From positions 1-64,000 of the forward strand of contig JASMJM010000170.1 in assembly GCA_030749725.1 (NCBI GenBank): a DNA stretch of 64,000 nt, written 5' to 3'. The DNA comes from Pseudomonadales bacterium. Its GTDB lineage: Bacteria > Pseudomonadota > Gammaproteobacteria > Pseudomonadales > Azotimanducaceae. Shown here piece by piece: positions 35,787-45,446 of this stretch. The notes below the pieces were generated by a model. It was not told where the DNA came from. It did no database searches and worked only from the letters and a program-made list of their open reading frames with translations. Made by a program: the position numbers and the translations under genes. Each line of letters starts with the position of its first letter. Position 1 is the first letter of the stretch.

Positions 35787-36377
35787 ATGCCAATTCAATC
35801 CCTACTCTGGGACTTCGGAGACACACTCTGTAATGAATTGTCTCTCTGGCAGGTTAGTCCCGCTTGGATGGCGATATACCGTAGCTTTGATGATGCTGAC
35901 GGAATTGGCGCTGCATGGAATCGGGGCGATCTCGACACACCCGAAGTCGTGGCCGGGCTCGCAAAACGAATGTCGCTGACTGAGATCGAGATTCACGAAC
36001 ACTTGGCGAGAACAGATCTCTTCGAGTTCTTCCCATTTACGTATGCTTTCTTTCGCGCGCGCCACCTGCCTCAAGCAGTCGTCACCGTGAACCCTGCGGC
36101 ATTTCGAGAGATGGCGCAGAAACTTGCGTTCGACCAGATTTGCGAGACCATAGTCGTGTCGGGCGAGGAGAGGAACGTTGACAAGGGGGCACTCTGTGAG
36201 ATTGCACTACAACGCATGACGACTTCGTTCCCTAACGAGGATGCACTGTTGATCGATAACAAGCAGTCCAATATTGATGCGTGGGCAAGTCGTGGTGGAC
36301 CGGGTTACCTTTACACCACTGATCGAGCATTTGAAAGAGATGTAGCCTTTGGAATCGACCGGCTCATTGGGCATTGA
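35787..36377 (+). CDS. HAD-superfamily hydrolase
   Basis: 196 residues from ATG 35787 (an upstream TTG-initiated frame lacks support). Motif I is DFGDTL at 10-15 in place of DxDxT, so the second Asp is retained as general acid. Motif II TVNP is near residue 93, motif III Lys in VDKGALCEIA, and motif IV LLIDNKQSNID. Likely a small-molecule phosphatase or dehalogenase-like enzyme. Converges with the M20 peptidase (120 bp). Confidence 0.75.
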   Translation: MPIQSLLWDFGDTLCNELSLWQVSPAWMAIYRSFDDADGIGAAWNRGDLDTPEVVAGLAKRMSLTEIEIHEHLARTDLFEFFPFTYAFFRARHLPQAVVTVNPAAFREMAQKLAFDQICETIVVSGEERNVDKGALCEIALQRMTTSFPNEDALLIDNKQSNIDAWASRGGPGYLYTTDRAFERDVAFGIDRLIGH

Positions 36378-36497
36378 CTTTACATGGTTCCAATCGCTTC
36401 CAACCGAATTGAGCGTACCCCCCTCCCACAATTCGTGCGTGATGAATTTTGAGATGATTGTGGCTCGAGATATCGTGTCACCCTCGCGGACCGGACG

Positions 36498-37664
36498 CTA
36501 CTCACTCTCTGGCAAACTGGCCTCTGCGACTCTTGCGAAGAAACTCGCTCCGTATACCAACGCCTGATCGTTGAAGTCAAAGCTCGGGTTGTGCAGGGGA
36601 TGACTGTCCTCGCCGTTGCCGACGAACAAGTAGCAGCCCGGCACCTTCTCCGCCATGAAGGAAAAATCTTCAGAGCCGGTGCCCGCGGCAGACTCTCGCA
36701 CCACGTTCTCAGCACCGACCAATTGGTCACACACTTGCGCAGCGGTATTGGTGACGTCCGCATCGTTGACAACAGGATGGAACACCGTGCGGAAGTCAAC
36801 TTCTGCGGCAGCACCATGGCTCGCGGCAACCCCCTGTGCCGATTGAATGATAAGTTGCTCGATCCGATCCATCAGTTCGATGGAGAATGTCCTGACCGTA
36901 CCACTCAAGCGAGCGGTTGCAGGGATTACATTGTAGGCATCGCCGGCGTGTACCTGGGTAACGGACAGTACTGCGACTTGTGCAGGCCCTATTTTCCGAG
37001 ACACTACGGATTGTAGGGACATGATCAATTCGCCTGCGACAACGACCGGATCCACGGACTGGTCGGGGAATGCCCCGTGTGCCCCCTTGCCCTCGATGTC
37101 GATATCGAAGAAAGCCCCTGCAGCATTCCGCGTACCTGGCGTCGCGCCAAACTTGCCAACTGGCACACCGGGAGCGTTGTGAAGGGCAAACACTGTGTCG
37201 CACGGAAACTGCTCAAACAGACCGTCTTCGATCATCGCCTTGGCTCCACCAATGCCCTCTTCCCCAGGCTGGAAAATGAAGTTTACCTGCCCGCGGAAAT
37301 TCTGCGTCTCGGCCAGATACTTTGCAGCGCCCAACAACATGGTTGTGTGGCCGTCATGTCCGCATGCATGCATGCAGCCACTAGTTCCGGAACGATACGC
37401 AAAGGAATTGGCTTCCTTTATGGGCAAGGCATCCATGTCGGCACGTAGCCCCACCGATTGTGTCTCATTGCCGACTTTCAGAACACCCACTACCCCGGTT
37501 TTGCCCACCCCACGGAAAACGGAGATGCCAAACTCCTGCAGTTTCTCGGCTACAAACTCGGACGTACGCGCTTCCTCAAACCCCAATTCCGGATGTGCGT
37601 GGATGTCCCTGCGCCACATGGTCATTTCTTCCTCAATGGCAACTATCGCGTCGATGAGTGGCAT
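36498..37664 (-). CDS. M20 family amidohydrolase (hippurate-hydrolase-like)
   Basis: 388 residues from ATG 37664 with GGGAGA ahead. Metal-site motifs: RDIHAHPELGFEE, MHACGHDGHTTMLLGAAKYLAE, QPGEEGIGGAKAMI, and a C-terminal GNGEDSHPLHNPSFDFND. The dimerisation domain lies in the middle (AFFDIDIEGKGAHGAFPDQSVDPVV). Removes an acyl group from N-acyl amino acids or similar. No signal peptide. Confidence 0.9.
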   Translation of the reverse strand: MPLIDAIVAIEEEMTMWRRDIHAHPELGFEEARTSEFVAEKLQEFGISVFRGVGKTGVVGVLKVGNETQSVGLRADMDALPIKEANSFAYRSGTSGCMHACGHDGHTTMLLGAAKYLAETQNFRGQVNFIFQPGEEGIGGAKAMIEDGLFEQFPCDTVFALHNAPGVPVGKFGATPGTRNAAGAFFDIDIEGKGAHGAFPDQSVDPVVVAGELIMSLQSVVSRKIGPAQVAVLSVTQVHAGDAYNVIPATARLSGTVRTFSIELMDRIEQLIIQSAQGVAASHGAAAEVDFRTVFHPVVNDADVTNTAAQVCDQLVGAENVVRESAAGTGSEDFSFMAEKVPGCYLFVGNGEDSHPLHNPSFDFNDQALVYGASFFARVAEASLPESE

Positions 37665-37824
37665 GGTTTCTCTCCCAAAAAAGGACAATTCTGCCATTTT
37701 CCTGAGATCCTGCAAGTACGTCACCAGAACCACGCCTCGGTAGAGATGGCTAAGATCAAGTTCCCGGTGCATCCTCACCTGTTGCGAATGCATGTCAGAC
37801 AGTCGATGGGTGGCACTGGGAGAC

Positions 37825-38553
37825 TTAGTGTATCGCTCTGACAGAATTGACCATCCGATTGGTCACTTCTACTTCAGAGTAATCTTGCGACTCGCTGCTG
37901 TAAACAATGAACAAGAGCATCTGTTGATTCGTCAGCCACCACTGCCGATACAACGTTCCACTTTCAATGTGCTCATAATGGTAACCGCTCAAGTCACCCC
38001 ACGATTGCCAATCAAGTAATATTGATGAGTCAACGTTGGTAAGATTCCGTAAGATTTCTTTGCTTACCATGGGAAGTCCAGGTAATGATCTGAGTCTCAA
38101 GGTTCCTTTTCCGCCTGAACGAAAAACACGGGTAGTCTCGCCCTGGCCGGAATCAGACGAAGAGTGACGCCAACCTGACGGCATTGAGATTTCAAATGAG
38201 CCCAGTTGGGTCGACGTGTTGCGGTCGCGCACGACTTTGATGTCCAGATGGCCCTTATCGAAATCTTTCACACCGATTCTATATGTGAACTTGCTCGAGC
38301 CCAGGTTCAGCGTTTGGCCGGTGACGTATTTTCCGTCCACCTTCATCTTCATAGCCGCGTATGTACCCAGCAGACGGACGGGTTTGTAGTCACTCGCAGT
38401 TCCTGCGGCAATGTGGCCATAGGATTGTCCGGCGATGCTCACTTCCGTGAAATCGCGTTTCGAGACGTTCTCAATACGAATCTCGGTTGTAGACGTACAG
38501 CCGGAACACACAATACAGCCGATAAGTACTGTACATACAATGGCTACTCTCAT
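37825..38553 (-). CDS. Lipoprotein of unknown function
   Basis: 242 residues, AAAGGAGAG ahead of ATG 38553. Lipobox VCSGC with Cys19. Mature part starts TSTTEIRIENVSKRDFTEVSIAGQSYG, a beta-rich segment, and ends with EVTNRMVNSVRAIH, a tail seen in probable PsbP/DUF1795-like (MSM-type) folds. No catalytic motif. 50 bp from the FG-GAP gene on the same strand, so probably co-transcribed. Confidence 0.65.
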   Translation of the reverse strand: MRVAIVCTVLIGCIVCSGCTSTTEIRIENVSKRDFTEVSIAGQSYGHIAAGTASDYKPVRLLGTYAAMKMKVDGKYVTGQTLNLGSSKFTYRIGVKDFDKGHLDIKVVRDRNTSTQLGSFEISMPSGWRHSSSDSGQGETTRVFRSGGKGTLRLRSLPGLPMVSKEILRNLTNVDSSILLDWQSWGDLSGYHYEHIESGTLYRQWWLTNQQMLLFIVYSSESQDYSEVEVTNRMVNSVRAIH

Positions 38554-38602
38554 CGGATTCTCTCCTTTAGCTTGCGATGACCAGCACGAAACCGATCTTT
38601 AC

Positions 38603-40234
38603 CTATCGCGAGATCAGCGTCGTCACCCAATGCGGCTCGGTTCCCGGTGGACGTATTGGACCCCCGTGCACATCTCGAAGAGTGAACGGGTGATGCATAA
38701 GGATGTCCTGTTTGCCGTCCTTGTTGAGGTCCACCAGCCAGGTGTATTCCCGGTCGTTCGGCACGACCACCGCCACCTCGTGAGACTGTTGGGAAAACAA
38801 GCCTGCCCCCGGGATGCCAGCAAAGACATTCAGGCCCCTGAAGGTATATTCGATGAGCAAGTCTGAACGACCGTCACCGGTCACGTCCCCGATGAGCAAA
38901 TTGGTGTTGAAAGCTTTCGGCCAGATCATCTGTGTCTTTCGCTTTTCGTGGGTCCCTCCTCGAAGTAGGATGTCGAGGGACACCGACCCCGGCTCACGAT
39001 GGCTGGGCGCACCGTCTAACGCGACCGTGCGGGTGGTGTTGGGTGTGTCGGCGTATGCACCGTCGTTCATTCGGTAGAACTCAAGATTCAGCCTGATGTC
39101 GTCACCCATGAACCCCTTCAAGTTCTTCCAGAGGCTGCCCTTAAGATGTTCGACGTCGATCGTTGTGATCATCAGATCGAGCTGGCCGTCGCCATCGAAG
39201 TCATGCCGGCCCATCCCAAGCTGGATGCTCCTCTTCGACTGAAACGTGGCCCCGATTTCTGGCGCGAACGCCGTACCACCATCCGGCGTCGGCGTGCCGA
39301 AGTGGACATCGTAGGACGACTGCTTTTTGGAGATCTTCCTTCCCGTAAGCGAGAAAACGACCAGGTCGCCAACGCCGTCATTGTTCAGGTCAGCTAACGA
39401 ATACAACACTTTCCCCGTCATGTCGCCGGTGGTGAGGGAGTAGATCTTATCTGAATCGAATGCCACGCCGATTGTGAACGCCAGGGCCTTCGGTGAGAAC
39501 AGCCCGCTCGCATCCTGCTGATGCACCTCGAAGTGGTTCCCGCTCCAGGAGACCAGATCGCTGCGACCATCCTGGTTGTAATCCATTTCGTAAGTGCGGC
39601 TCTGGCCCCAGGGGTCATATCGATATCCGTCTGCGCCGTAAATGCCGCTCATGTCCGTGGGCGGGCCGATCTTCACAGCATCGGCAAAGGTGCCGTCGCC
39701 CAACTGGACGATGACCCAGAACCCATCTACGTCCGGCACGACCAGATCATCGCGGCCGTCGCCGTTTACGTCACGGGTGATGTCTACGTGGGGGATTTCG
39801 TCTTTCCGTGGTGGGCGGAAACTGGAATTTACCGCCAGCAGCGTGCTTTCCGTACCCGATTCCGGATCGAACCGGTTCAGGCGACCATTCTCGTAGCTAA
39901 TCAGCCTATCTCGCCCACCAATGTTGGCCACGTCCACGAACAGGACGCTTGGACGCAGCGTCGCCTCAAGCATCGCAGCCCAGTCCGTGCCGTCGAATCC
40001 GTACATGTGCAGCAGACGATTATCACTGGCATCAATGTGTATCACGGCGATTTCCGTCGTCTCGCTGCCGAGATAAGAACCAGGAATTACGGTCTGACGC
40101 CTGGCAATGCCTGTATCGATTTCGTAATGTTCGAACAACTGGTCCTCAGCATACGTCGGCACTGCTACCAGGAGTCCGCCAAGAACCAGAATAGACAACA
40201 GACTGACTACATTTCTTGGCTCGCATGCGGCCAT
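38603..40234 (-). CDS. FG-GAP/VCBS repeat protein, secreted
   Basis: 543 residues from ATG 40234, AGGAGC ahead. Signal peptide LLSILVLGGLLVAVPTYA. At least six calcium-binding FG-GAP blades: DVNGDGRDDLVVPD, DYNQDGRSDLVSW, DLNNDGVGDLVVF, DFDGDGQLDLMI, DVTGDGRSDLLIEY, DLNKDGKQDILMHH. Forms an integrin-alpha-like propeller; such proteins bind ligands or act as calcium-stabilised surface proteins. Function not set. Confidence 0.85.
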   Translation of the reverse strand: MAACEPRNVVSLLSILVLGGLLVAVPTYAEDQLFEHYEIDTGIARRQTVIPGSYLGSETTEIAVIHIDASDNRLLHMYGFDGTDWAAMLEATLRPSVLFVDVANIGGRDRLISYENGRLNRFDPESGTESTLLAVNSSFRPPRKDEIPHVDITRDVNGDGRDDLVVPDVDGFWVIVQLGDGTFADAVKIGPPTDMSGIYGADGYRYDPWGQSRTYEMDYNQDGRSDLVSWSGNHFEVHQQDASGLFSPKALAFTIGVAFDSDKIYSLTTGDMTGKVLYSLADLNNDGVGDLVVFSLTGRKISKKQSSYDVHFGTPTPDGGTAFAPEIGATFQSKRSIQLGMGRHDFDGDGQLDLMITTIDVEHLKGSLWKNLKGFMGDDIRLNLEFYRMNDGAYADTPNTTRTVALDGAPSHREPGSVSLDILLRGGTHEKRKTQMIWPKAFNTNLLIGDVTGDGRSDLLIEYTFRGLNVFAGIPGAGLFSQQSHEVAVVVPNDREYTWLVDLNKDGKQDILMHHPFTLRDVHGGPIRPPGTEPHWVTTLISR

Positions 40235-40330
40235 GGCTGGGCTCCTATAGTTGATGGGAACAGCCTAGCCGTCCACGACTTAATGACACCTGAGGAAATC
40301 CTTTAGATTGTCTTAGGATTGCCATAATAG

Positions 40331-40696
40331 TCACAGGTGACCATCCGCACTCACGGATGATTGGCGGAGTTGGGTTTCATAGAGACCAGGGGTGTTTACA
40401 TGCTCACACGAAGGGCAAGTAATACCATTATGATTCGCATAACCGCCATCGCTTCGACAGTCAAAATAATCAACAGGAATCTGTATAGCCGCAAAAACTG
40501 CTACACCGAGGGAAAACCAAAACAACAGTCTGCCAAAACCAAATAAAACACCAGCAATGCAAGCACCTAAACAGGCAATGGAACAAATAAGAAATACACC
40601 AGGTGCCGACGATCCTCCTGGAGCGGGCTGATAGTCAGCCGCAGAAAAGCTGCTCTTACATTCACCACATCTCATCGTGTATCTGTCATAACACAT
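40331..40696 (-). CDS. Small zinc-ribbon membrane protein
   Basis: 121 residues (start ATG 40696, or ATG 40675 which gives MRCGECK). Cys pairs CGEC at the N terminus and CPSC near the C terminus could form a split zinc ribbon, with two membrane helices between (FLICSIACLGACIAGVLFG, LLFWFSLGVAVFAAIQIPV). Reads as a genuine protein with unknown role. Confidence 0.55.
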   Translation of the reverse strand: MCYDRYTMRCGECKSSFSAADYQPAPGGSSAPGVFLICSIACLGACIAGVLFGFGRLLFWFSLGVAVFAAIQIPVDYFDCRSDGGYANHNGITCPSCEHVNTPGLYETQLRQSSVSADGHL

Positions 40697-40813
40697 GTGA
40701 CGACAGGTTCGCTGGATCCCTTGTCGACTAGCCTAACACTGCATTAGGGGGCCGATTCGCCACAAAGGTGGCCCAAGGGAACCAGAATGCTTGGAGTGCA
40801 TGTTATGCGTGCG

Positions 40814-41063
40814 CTACGCCGAGGCCATGGCCGCCAACGCGAGAAAGGGGACAATATTCAGCGTCACCAACACTAATCGGTACTGCTGAAATACATGGAA
40901 AAACGTTGCCTTTGCTTGCTCTTTGGGCACGCCGAACATCTTCCCGCTGATCTCGCCGGTCCATTCGTGAAAGACGCTGAAGAACAATACCCAAGATCAG
41001 GATTCCGAAATTTATCACGGTACACCATCCGAAGAACGTCGTTAGCTGTTCTATTGAGTCCAT
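40814..41063 (-). pseudogene. Frameshifted DUF6868-like small membrane protein
   Basis: From ATG 41063: MDSIEQLTTFFGWCTVINFGILILG, the DUF6868 start. At about 40985 the frame shifts; in the next frame it continues FFSVFHEWTGEISGKMFGVPKEQAKATFFHVFQQYRLVLVTLNIVPFLALAAMASA and stops at TAG 40814-40816. Together these give a normal ~80-residue two-helix protein. The unshifted frame instead reads unrelated basic sequence. One base change broke the gene, or it is a sequencing error. Confidence 0.75.
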
Positions 41064-41295
41064 TGTTTGTGCTCCACTATTTCCGTTGTCCTCACATTTT
41101 ACTGCGTAGCTCACAGCTTTTCTTCGCTGCTGATGCATGGACTGGACACGTAGCGCACCCAGATCTACTCGCGGCAAAGAGGGAGGAGCCAGGTCGTTCT
41201 CAGGCGACGAGAACGGGTCGGTGGCCCAGGGGTATGGACAGGAACCTTTTTTTGGGCTGTCAGTCAAATACCACCTGCCTCCCGACATCAATCTC

Positions 41296-42087
41296 ATGCA
41301 GCAGCCGGACGAAATCATCCAAGATGCAGTGCCGGCAACTTCCGGTCATGTTCTCAAGATCGCCTTAGTCGCGAGCGTATTGCTGCATCTGGTTGTACTC
41401 GCAGTATGGAAAATGCCTCCCAGCCCAGAGAGCACAGTGGCGAAGAGAACACTTCATATCTCTTTAACCTCGCAACCAAGCTTGAATCAACCGACAGGCG
41501 AGATCAGTCAGGCTATCGAGCAGCACCCACCCGTGCCCCCTTCTCTACCAAGCAAGGAAGAGCCGGAACTCGTTTCTGTTGACGAAGCCGGAAGTGAAGC
41601 GCAGAACGAGGAACAGCCGGCGCAACCTATTGCCACAGCGGCATGGGCTATGGTCAGAGCATACATTGCTCAAGAAGCAGCAAATACTCAGGACACAAAA
41701 AGCCAATCCTGTGATCTGGCACAGCGTGCCTCAAAAGTTCGTCGCTGCGCTGAAGATGATTCGAAGCGCTGGCGCGATTTCGACAGCAAACCATATGACG
41801 AGACCTTCGAAGTAGCATTTGCACCCCTTACGCGCGGCGACCAGCTTCATCGAGACAAGGCAGTTGTGGCGCGTCTAGTGAGGAAACAAGAGCTTCTCGA
41901 TGAAATTGTCAAGTTGGAGGGATTCGAACCTGACGACATTGCACAGATGCGGCGAGAGATTCGTGAGGAAATCGACTATATAGAGAGTAGGTATGCGCGG
42001 GCTAACTTGTTCACAGTAATAAGGGTTGGTGCTGAAGTGGCAACGAACCTGTGGAAGGCAGTAAGAGACAGAAGGAACCGCAATTAA
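41296..42087 (+). CDS. TonB-N-terminus-like single-span protein of unknown function
   Basis: 263 residues from ATG 41296; the frame is open from 41137, but the extra N terminus overlaps the broken DUF6868 gene and looks unrelated. One membrane span (VLKIALVASVLLHLVVLAVWKM), then a proline-rich stretch (HPPVPPSLPSKEEPE), then a charged helical domain ending in RNRN. The LLHLVVLAVWK helix with HxxxL spacing resembles TonB/TolA anchors, but no TonB C-terminal domain is present. Function unknown; before the XRE gene. Confidence 0.5.
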   Translation: MQQPDEIIQDAVPATSGHVLKIALVASVLLHLVVLAVWKMPPSPESTVAKRTLHISLTSQPSLNQPTGEISQAIEQHPPVPPSLPSKEEPELVSVDEAGSEAQNEEQPAQPIATAAWAMVRAYIAQEAANTQDTKSQSCDLAQRASKVRRCAEDDSKRWRDFDSKPYDETFEVAFAPLTRGDQLHRDKAVVARLVRKQELLDEIVKLEGFEPDDIAQMRREIREEIDYIESRYARANLFTVIRVGAEVATNLWKAVRDRRNRN

Positions 42088-42270
42088 CCGAGACAGTACC
42101 GGGTACTTCCTGGCCAAGAAGATTCCTGAATCCCTATGCCGGCAGGAAGCAAGAGCCGATTTCCATGGTGGTATCTGACCCGCGCCTGGTCCTCGACAAG
42201 CTCTTACTGCAGCTCCACCGACCCCAATCGCCAAATCACGTCATCTGAATAGCAAGCTAGTTCCATTCAC

Positions 42271-42288
42271 TATATCCGATCGGATATA
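42271..42288. promoter_or_regulatory. 18-bp perfect palindromic operator over the -10 of the XRE gene
   Basis: TATATCCGATCGGATATA is exactly self-complementary. A -10-like TATACT lies at 42285-42290, only 7 nt before ATG 42298, so transcription would start at or next to the ATG and the mRNA would be leaderless. Binding by the XRE protein would block its own promoter. Confidence 0.7.
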
Positions 42289-42297
42289 CTATCGGCT

Positions 42298-42792
42298 ATG
42301 GACCTGATACGACAATTGAGAACCAGCGCTAGCATGACACAGCAGCAACTGGCTGCACACGCAGCAACATCTCAGTCTACTATCGCTGCCTACGAATCCG
42401 GCACGAAGTCGCCGACGCTGCGAACGGTAGAGCGGTTTGCCGCTTCGCTCGGCCTGGAGTTGATAGCCGCATTCACGCCTCGCATGACCCGTGAAGATCA
42501 TCGAAGCCTGGCCTTCCATCACGCCATTGCGGAGATAATACGAAACGACCCGGTGCCGGCGTTGTGCCGGGCTAAGGAGAATCTGAATCGACTGCGCAAA
42601 CTCCACCCCGGCGCGGCATCACTGTTTGCACGATGGCATGCCTGGATGGATATGCCGGCGGAAGAATTAATAGCCAGAATGCTGGACCATGGCTTGATAT
42701 CAAGAGACATGCGGCAGGTTTCCCCCTTCTCCGGATTGTTGAGTGCACCGGAACGGGCGCAGCTACTGCGGCGATTCCGGAAGGACCACTAG
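42298..42792 (+). CDS. XRE-family HTH antitoxin/regulator
   Basis: 164 residues. HTH: IRQLRTSASMTQQQLAAHAATSQSTIAAYESGTKSPTLRTVERFAASLG (residues 4-52), a classic XRE domain. The C-terminal part has no known domain; its helices (REDHRSLAFHHAIAEII, RAKENLNRLRKL) are expected to hold the toxin. It has no Shine-Dalgarno site, fitting a leaderless start. The toxin start GTG 42795 follows its stop by 2 bp, so the genes are coupled. Confidence 0.85.
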   Translation: MDLIRQLRTSASMTQQQLAAHAATSQSTIAAYESGTKSPTLRTVERFAASLGLELIAAFTPRMTREDHRSLAFHHAIAEIIRNDPVPALCRAKENLNRLRKLHPGAASLFARWHAWMDMPAEELIARMLDHGLISRDMRQVSPFSGLLSAPERAQLLRRFRKDH

Positions 42793-42794
42793 AG

Positions 42795-43040
42795 GTGAAA
42801 AAGGATCAATTCGAACATACGATCAGGGCCGCAGGCGCAATACTCGGCGTTAGCCAAGTACTCGTTATTGGCAGTCAGGCCATCCACGCTTCGACCGATG
42901 ATAGAATTCCCGAGGCCGAGCGTTCGATCGAAGTGGATGTCTCCGTGCTCCAGGATAGGGACGGTTCGAAAGCGGATCTCATTGATGGTTCAATCGGTCA
43001 ACTGTCGATGTTCCAGGACAACTTTGGGTATTACGCATAG
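42795..43040 (+). pseudogene. DUF6036-like nucleotidyltransferase toxin, N-terminal part, nonsense-mutated
   Basis: From GTG 42795 the frame gives 81 residues: KKDQFEHTIRAAGAILG, VLVIGSQAIHAS (NTase GS motif), ERSIEVDVSV (metal-binding acidic motif) and FGYYA, then TAG at 43038-43040. Reading on in the same frame gives GVTPASAILPTGWRKRLVPYVSP and the rest of the protein (next feature). In this family the FGYYA motif is followed by Q-GV, so CAG became TAG. The antitoxin remains intact. Confidence 0.75.
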
Positions 43041-43088
43041 GGCGTAACGCCAGCGAGCGCCATACTACCCACGGGTTGGAGAAAACGT

Positions 43089-43325
43089 TTGGTTCCTTAC
43101 GTATCCCCGGCAACCAATGGGGTCACCGCGCTTTGCCTGGAGCCACACGATCTCTGGCTATCTAAGGCCATTGCAGGACGCCCCAGAGACACTGAATTCT
43201 GTGCAGCGTTGGTGCAACGAAATATAGTCAATGGGGCGACGTTGCGAGCGCGGCTAAGCAAGGTAAAAAGCCTGGACGCACCCAATAGAACGCGCATTAT
43301 CGACCTCATCAGCACACTGGAGTAA
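43089..43325 (+). pseudogene. DUF6036-like toxin, C-terminal part after the in-frame stop
   Basis: 78 residues from 43089 in the same frame as 42795-43040: LVPYVSPATNGVTALCLEPHDLWLSKAIAGRPRDTEFCAALV is the family C-terminal domain (EPHDLxxSKL motif). It ends in TAA after LISTLE. The original product would be about 176 residues. ATG-like starts here are not credible, so it is a non-translated remainder unless TAG is read through. Confidence 0.7.
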
Positions 43326-43454
43326 CTCAGCCAGTTCGCATCCGAATGAGGCCCAGCGGGCCCGTCGGGTCAAATGTGGATACCAGCAGAAGAACCAGTG
43401 CTATTTATCGACAAGGGATGGTGCTAATGACTACACTGAGTTTGTAGCTAACTC

Positions 43455-45446
43455 TTGAGATCGACATTGGCAGTACTAACCAATCAACGTGTGACCAGAG
43501 AAAAGTGGTCGGCCCTCTTTGCACTGATTGCTCTTCTCGTGACTCCCTCAGTGCCGGCGGATGATGGCCTGACACTGTTACCGCCTGAGTGGTACAAGGC
43601 ACCCCAGACCGCGAGTCAACTCGGTATCGAGCGTTTTTCGGAAAGCCCGCTGCTGGCTGGTCGAGACCTGCCACCAGTCGGGCAGCGATTGCCGGAGGAC
43701 CCACAGGTGATCGTGCCCTTTGGGGAGATTGGCAAGTACGGTGGCAAGGCTCGTATCACCCTTGGCGACGGGTGGACGTTCTTCAATTGGGAAGCGGCTC
43801 TGACGATCTCTCCCGACCTGCGCACCTTGCTTCCGAATCTGGCGCGAACATGGACGGTGAGTGCAGACGGGAGAACGATCACCATTCACCTGCGCCGGGG
43901 GCTCAAGTGGTCCGATGGCATGCCCCTCACCAGTGATGACTTTGTATTCACTTTCGACCACATCTGGATGGACCCGGAATTCTCCCCCGTCACTTCGCGG
44001 CTGGTTGTCGGGGGCACGATCGTCAAAGTTGACGACCTGAGCATACGCTACGTATTTGAGAAACCGAATCCGTTGTTCGTCAATCTGATCGCCCAGTACG
44101 GCAATTTCATGGTCGATCCCAAACACTACTATCGGAACTGGCATCCGGCTTTCGTGGACCGAGACGAGCTGAATGAACGCATCAAGGAGATGGGCTTTAT
44201 TTCGTGGATGGCGTTCGTCGATGCCCAGCGCAACGCACGCATCGAAGAGAGTGTGGACGTCCCGACGCTAAGAGCGTATCGCGTTGTCAGTCGCACGCCG
44301 ATAATGATGCGCTTTGAGCGCAACCCGTATTACCACAAAGTCGATCCGGCAGGACAGCAACTGCCATACATCGATGCCATCGACGCGGAGATTATCCTCG
44401 ACAATTCAGAACTGGTGACGGCAAAAGCATCGGCGGGACAGCTCGATTTTGCAGCATTTGCGCTCAGAACTCAGGATATCCCGCTGCTCAAGCTGGGAGA
44501 ACGACACGGGCAGGTCAAGGTCAATGTCTGGCGACGGCTGCACACCAGCGATGTCGTGATTCAGCCGAACTACAACTACGCCGACAAGCGCTTGCGGGAG
44601 CTGTATTGGGATAAGCGATTTCGACATGCCTTGTCGCACGCTATCAACCGTCAGGAAATGAATGAGATTATTTACTTTGGGCGCGGTGTCCCGCAACAGG
44701 TGACCGTCCATCCCTCCAGCGTCTTTTATGAACCTCGATTTGCCACTGCCTACACTAGGTACGATCCGGATCGTGCCAAGGCGTTGCTGGATGAAATCGG
44801 TGTGAGGGATATCAATAGTGACGGGCTGCGTGAGTACCCGGATGGTTCGGAGTTGATCATTACCATGGAGTTTCTTGATTTCGAAACACCAAAAGGGATC
44901 ACCATGGAATTGGTGTCAGCTTACTGGCGAGCGGTGGGTGTCGATATGCGCCTCAAGCTTGTGGACCGGGCATTGCAGTCCGCCCGTGCCCAGGCTGGCG
45001 CCATGCAGATGACGCTCTGGCATGCGGACTTCAGCACTGACATTCTATTCCCGATTTTGCCCAGGTGGTGGGTCCCCATGTACACAGGCTGGGACAGCAT
45101 CCTGTGGAATGACTGGGTACGCTATTTCCTCACCGATGGCCGCCTTGGCGAGGAGCCGCCGCCCGCCATGCAGGAGTTGCAGCGTTGGTCCGACGAGTTG
45201 CGATGGGCGACAGACCCGGCAGTGAGACTTGCAGCGGGCAAGAAGATACTAGCCTCGTCCGCAGAGAATTTATGGACGTTCGGGACGGTCGGTCTGGCAC
45301 CTCACCCCGTAGTGATTTCAAGTCGTCTAAAAAACGTGATCCCAAATGGTATCTGGGGATGGGACAACCGGTGGACGTTGTCCTATCACCCTTCGACCTG
45401 GTATTTCCAGGAGAGCGATGACGTCGCGGTGGGTTCTGACGACTAA
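43455..45446 (+). CDS. Family 5 extracellular solute-binding protein (peptide/nickel type)
   Basis: 663 residues from TTG 43455 (start tentative). Signal peptide LFALIALLVTPSVPA then DDG. SBP_bac_5 features: IRITIHLRRGLKWSDGMPLTSDDFVFTFDHI-type core, MMRFERNPYYHKVDPAGQQLPYID, RFRHALSHAINRQEMNEIIYFGRGVP. The last 60 residues are normal. Like the YejA homologue at 27197, it has no permease or ATPase neighbours here. Unusually large for the family. Confidence 0.87.
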   Translation: MRSTLAVLTNQRVTREKWSALFALIALLVTPSVPADDGLTLLPPEWYKAPQTASQLGIERFSESPLLAGRDLPPVGQRLPEDPQVIVPFGEIGKYGGKARITLGDGWTFFNWEAALTISPDLRTLLPNLARTWTVSADGRTITIHLRRGLKWSDGMPLTSDDFVFTFDHIWMDPEFSPVTSRLVVGGTIVKVDDLSIRYVFEKPNPLFVNLIAQYGNFMVDPKHYYRNWHPAFVDRDELNERIKEMGFISWMAFVDAQRNARIEESVDVPTLRAYRVVSRTPIMMRFERNPYYHKVDPAGQQLPYIDAIDAEIILDNSELVTAKASAGQLDFAAFALRTQDIPLLKLGERHGQVKVNVWRRLHTSDVVIQPNYNYADKRLRELYWDKRFRHALSHAINRQEMNEIIYFGRGVPQQVTVHPSSVFYEPRFATAYTRYDPDRAKALLDEIGVRDINSDGLREYPDGSELIITMEFLDFETPKGITMELVSAYWRAVGVDMRLKLVDRALQSARAQAGAMQMTLWHADFSTDILFPILPRWWVPMYTGWDSILWNDWVRYFLTDGRLGEEPPPAMQELQRWSDELRWATDPAVRLAAGKKILASSAENLWTFGTVGLAPHPVVISSRLKNVIPNGIWGWDNRWTLSYHPSTWYFQESDDVAVGSDD

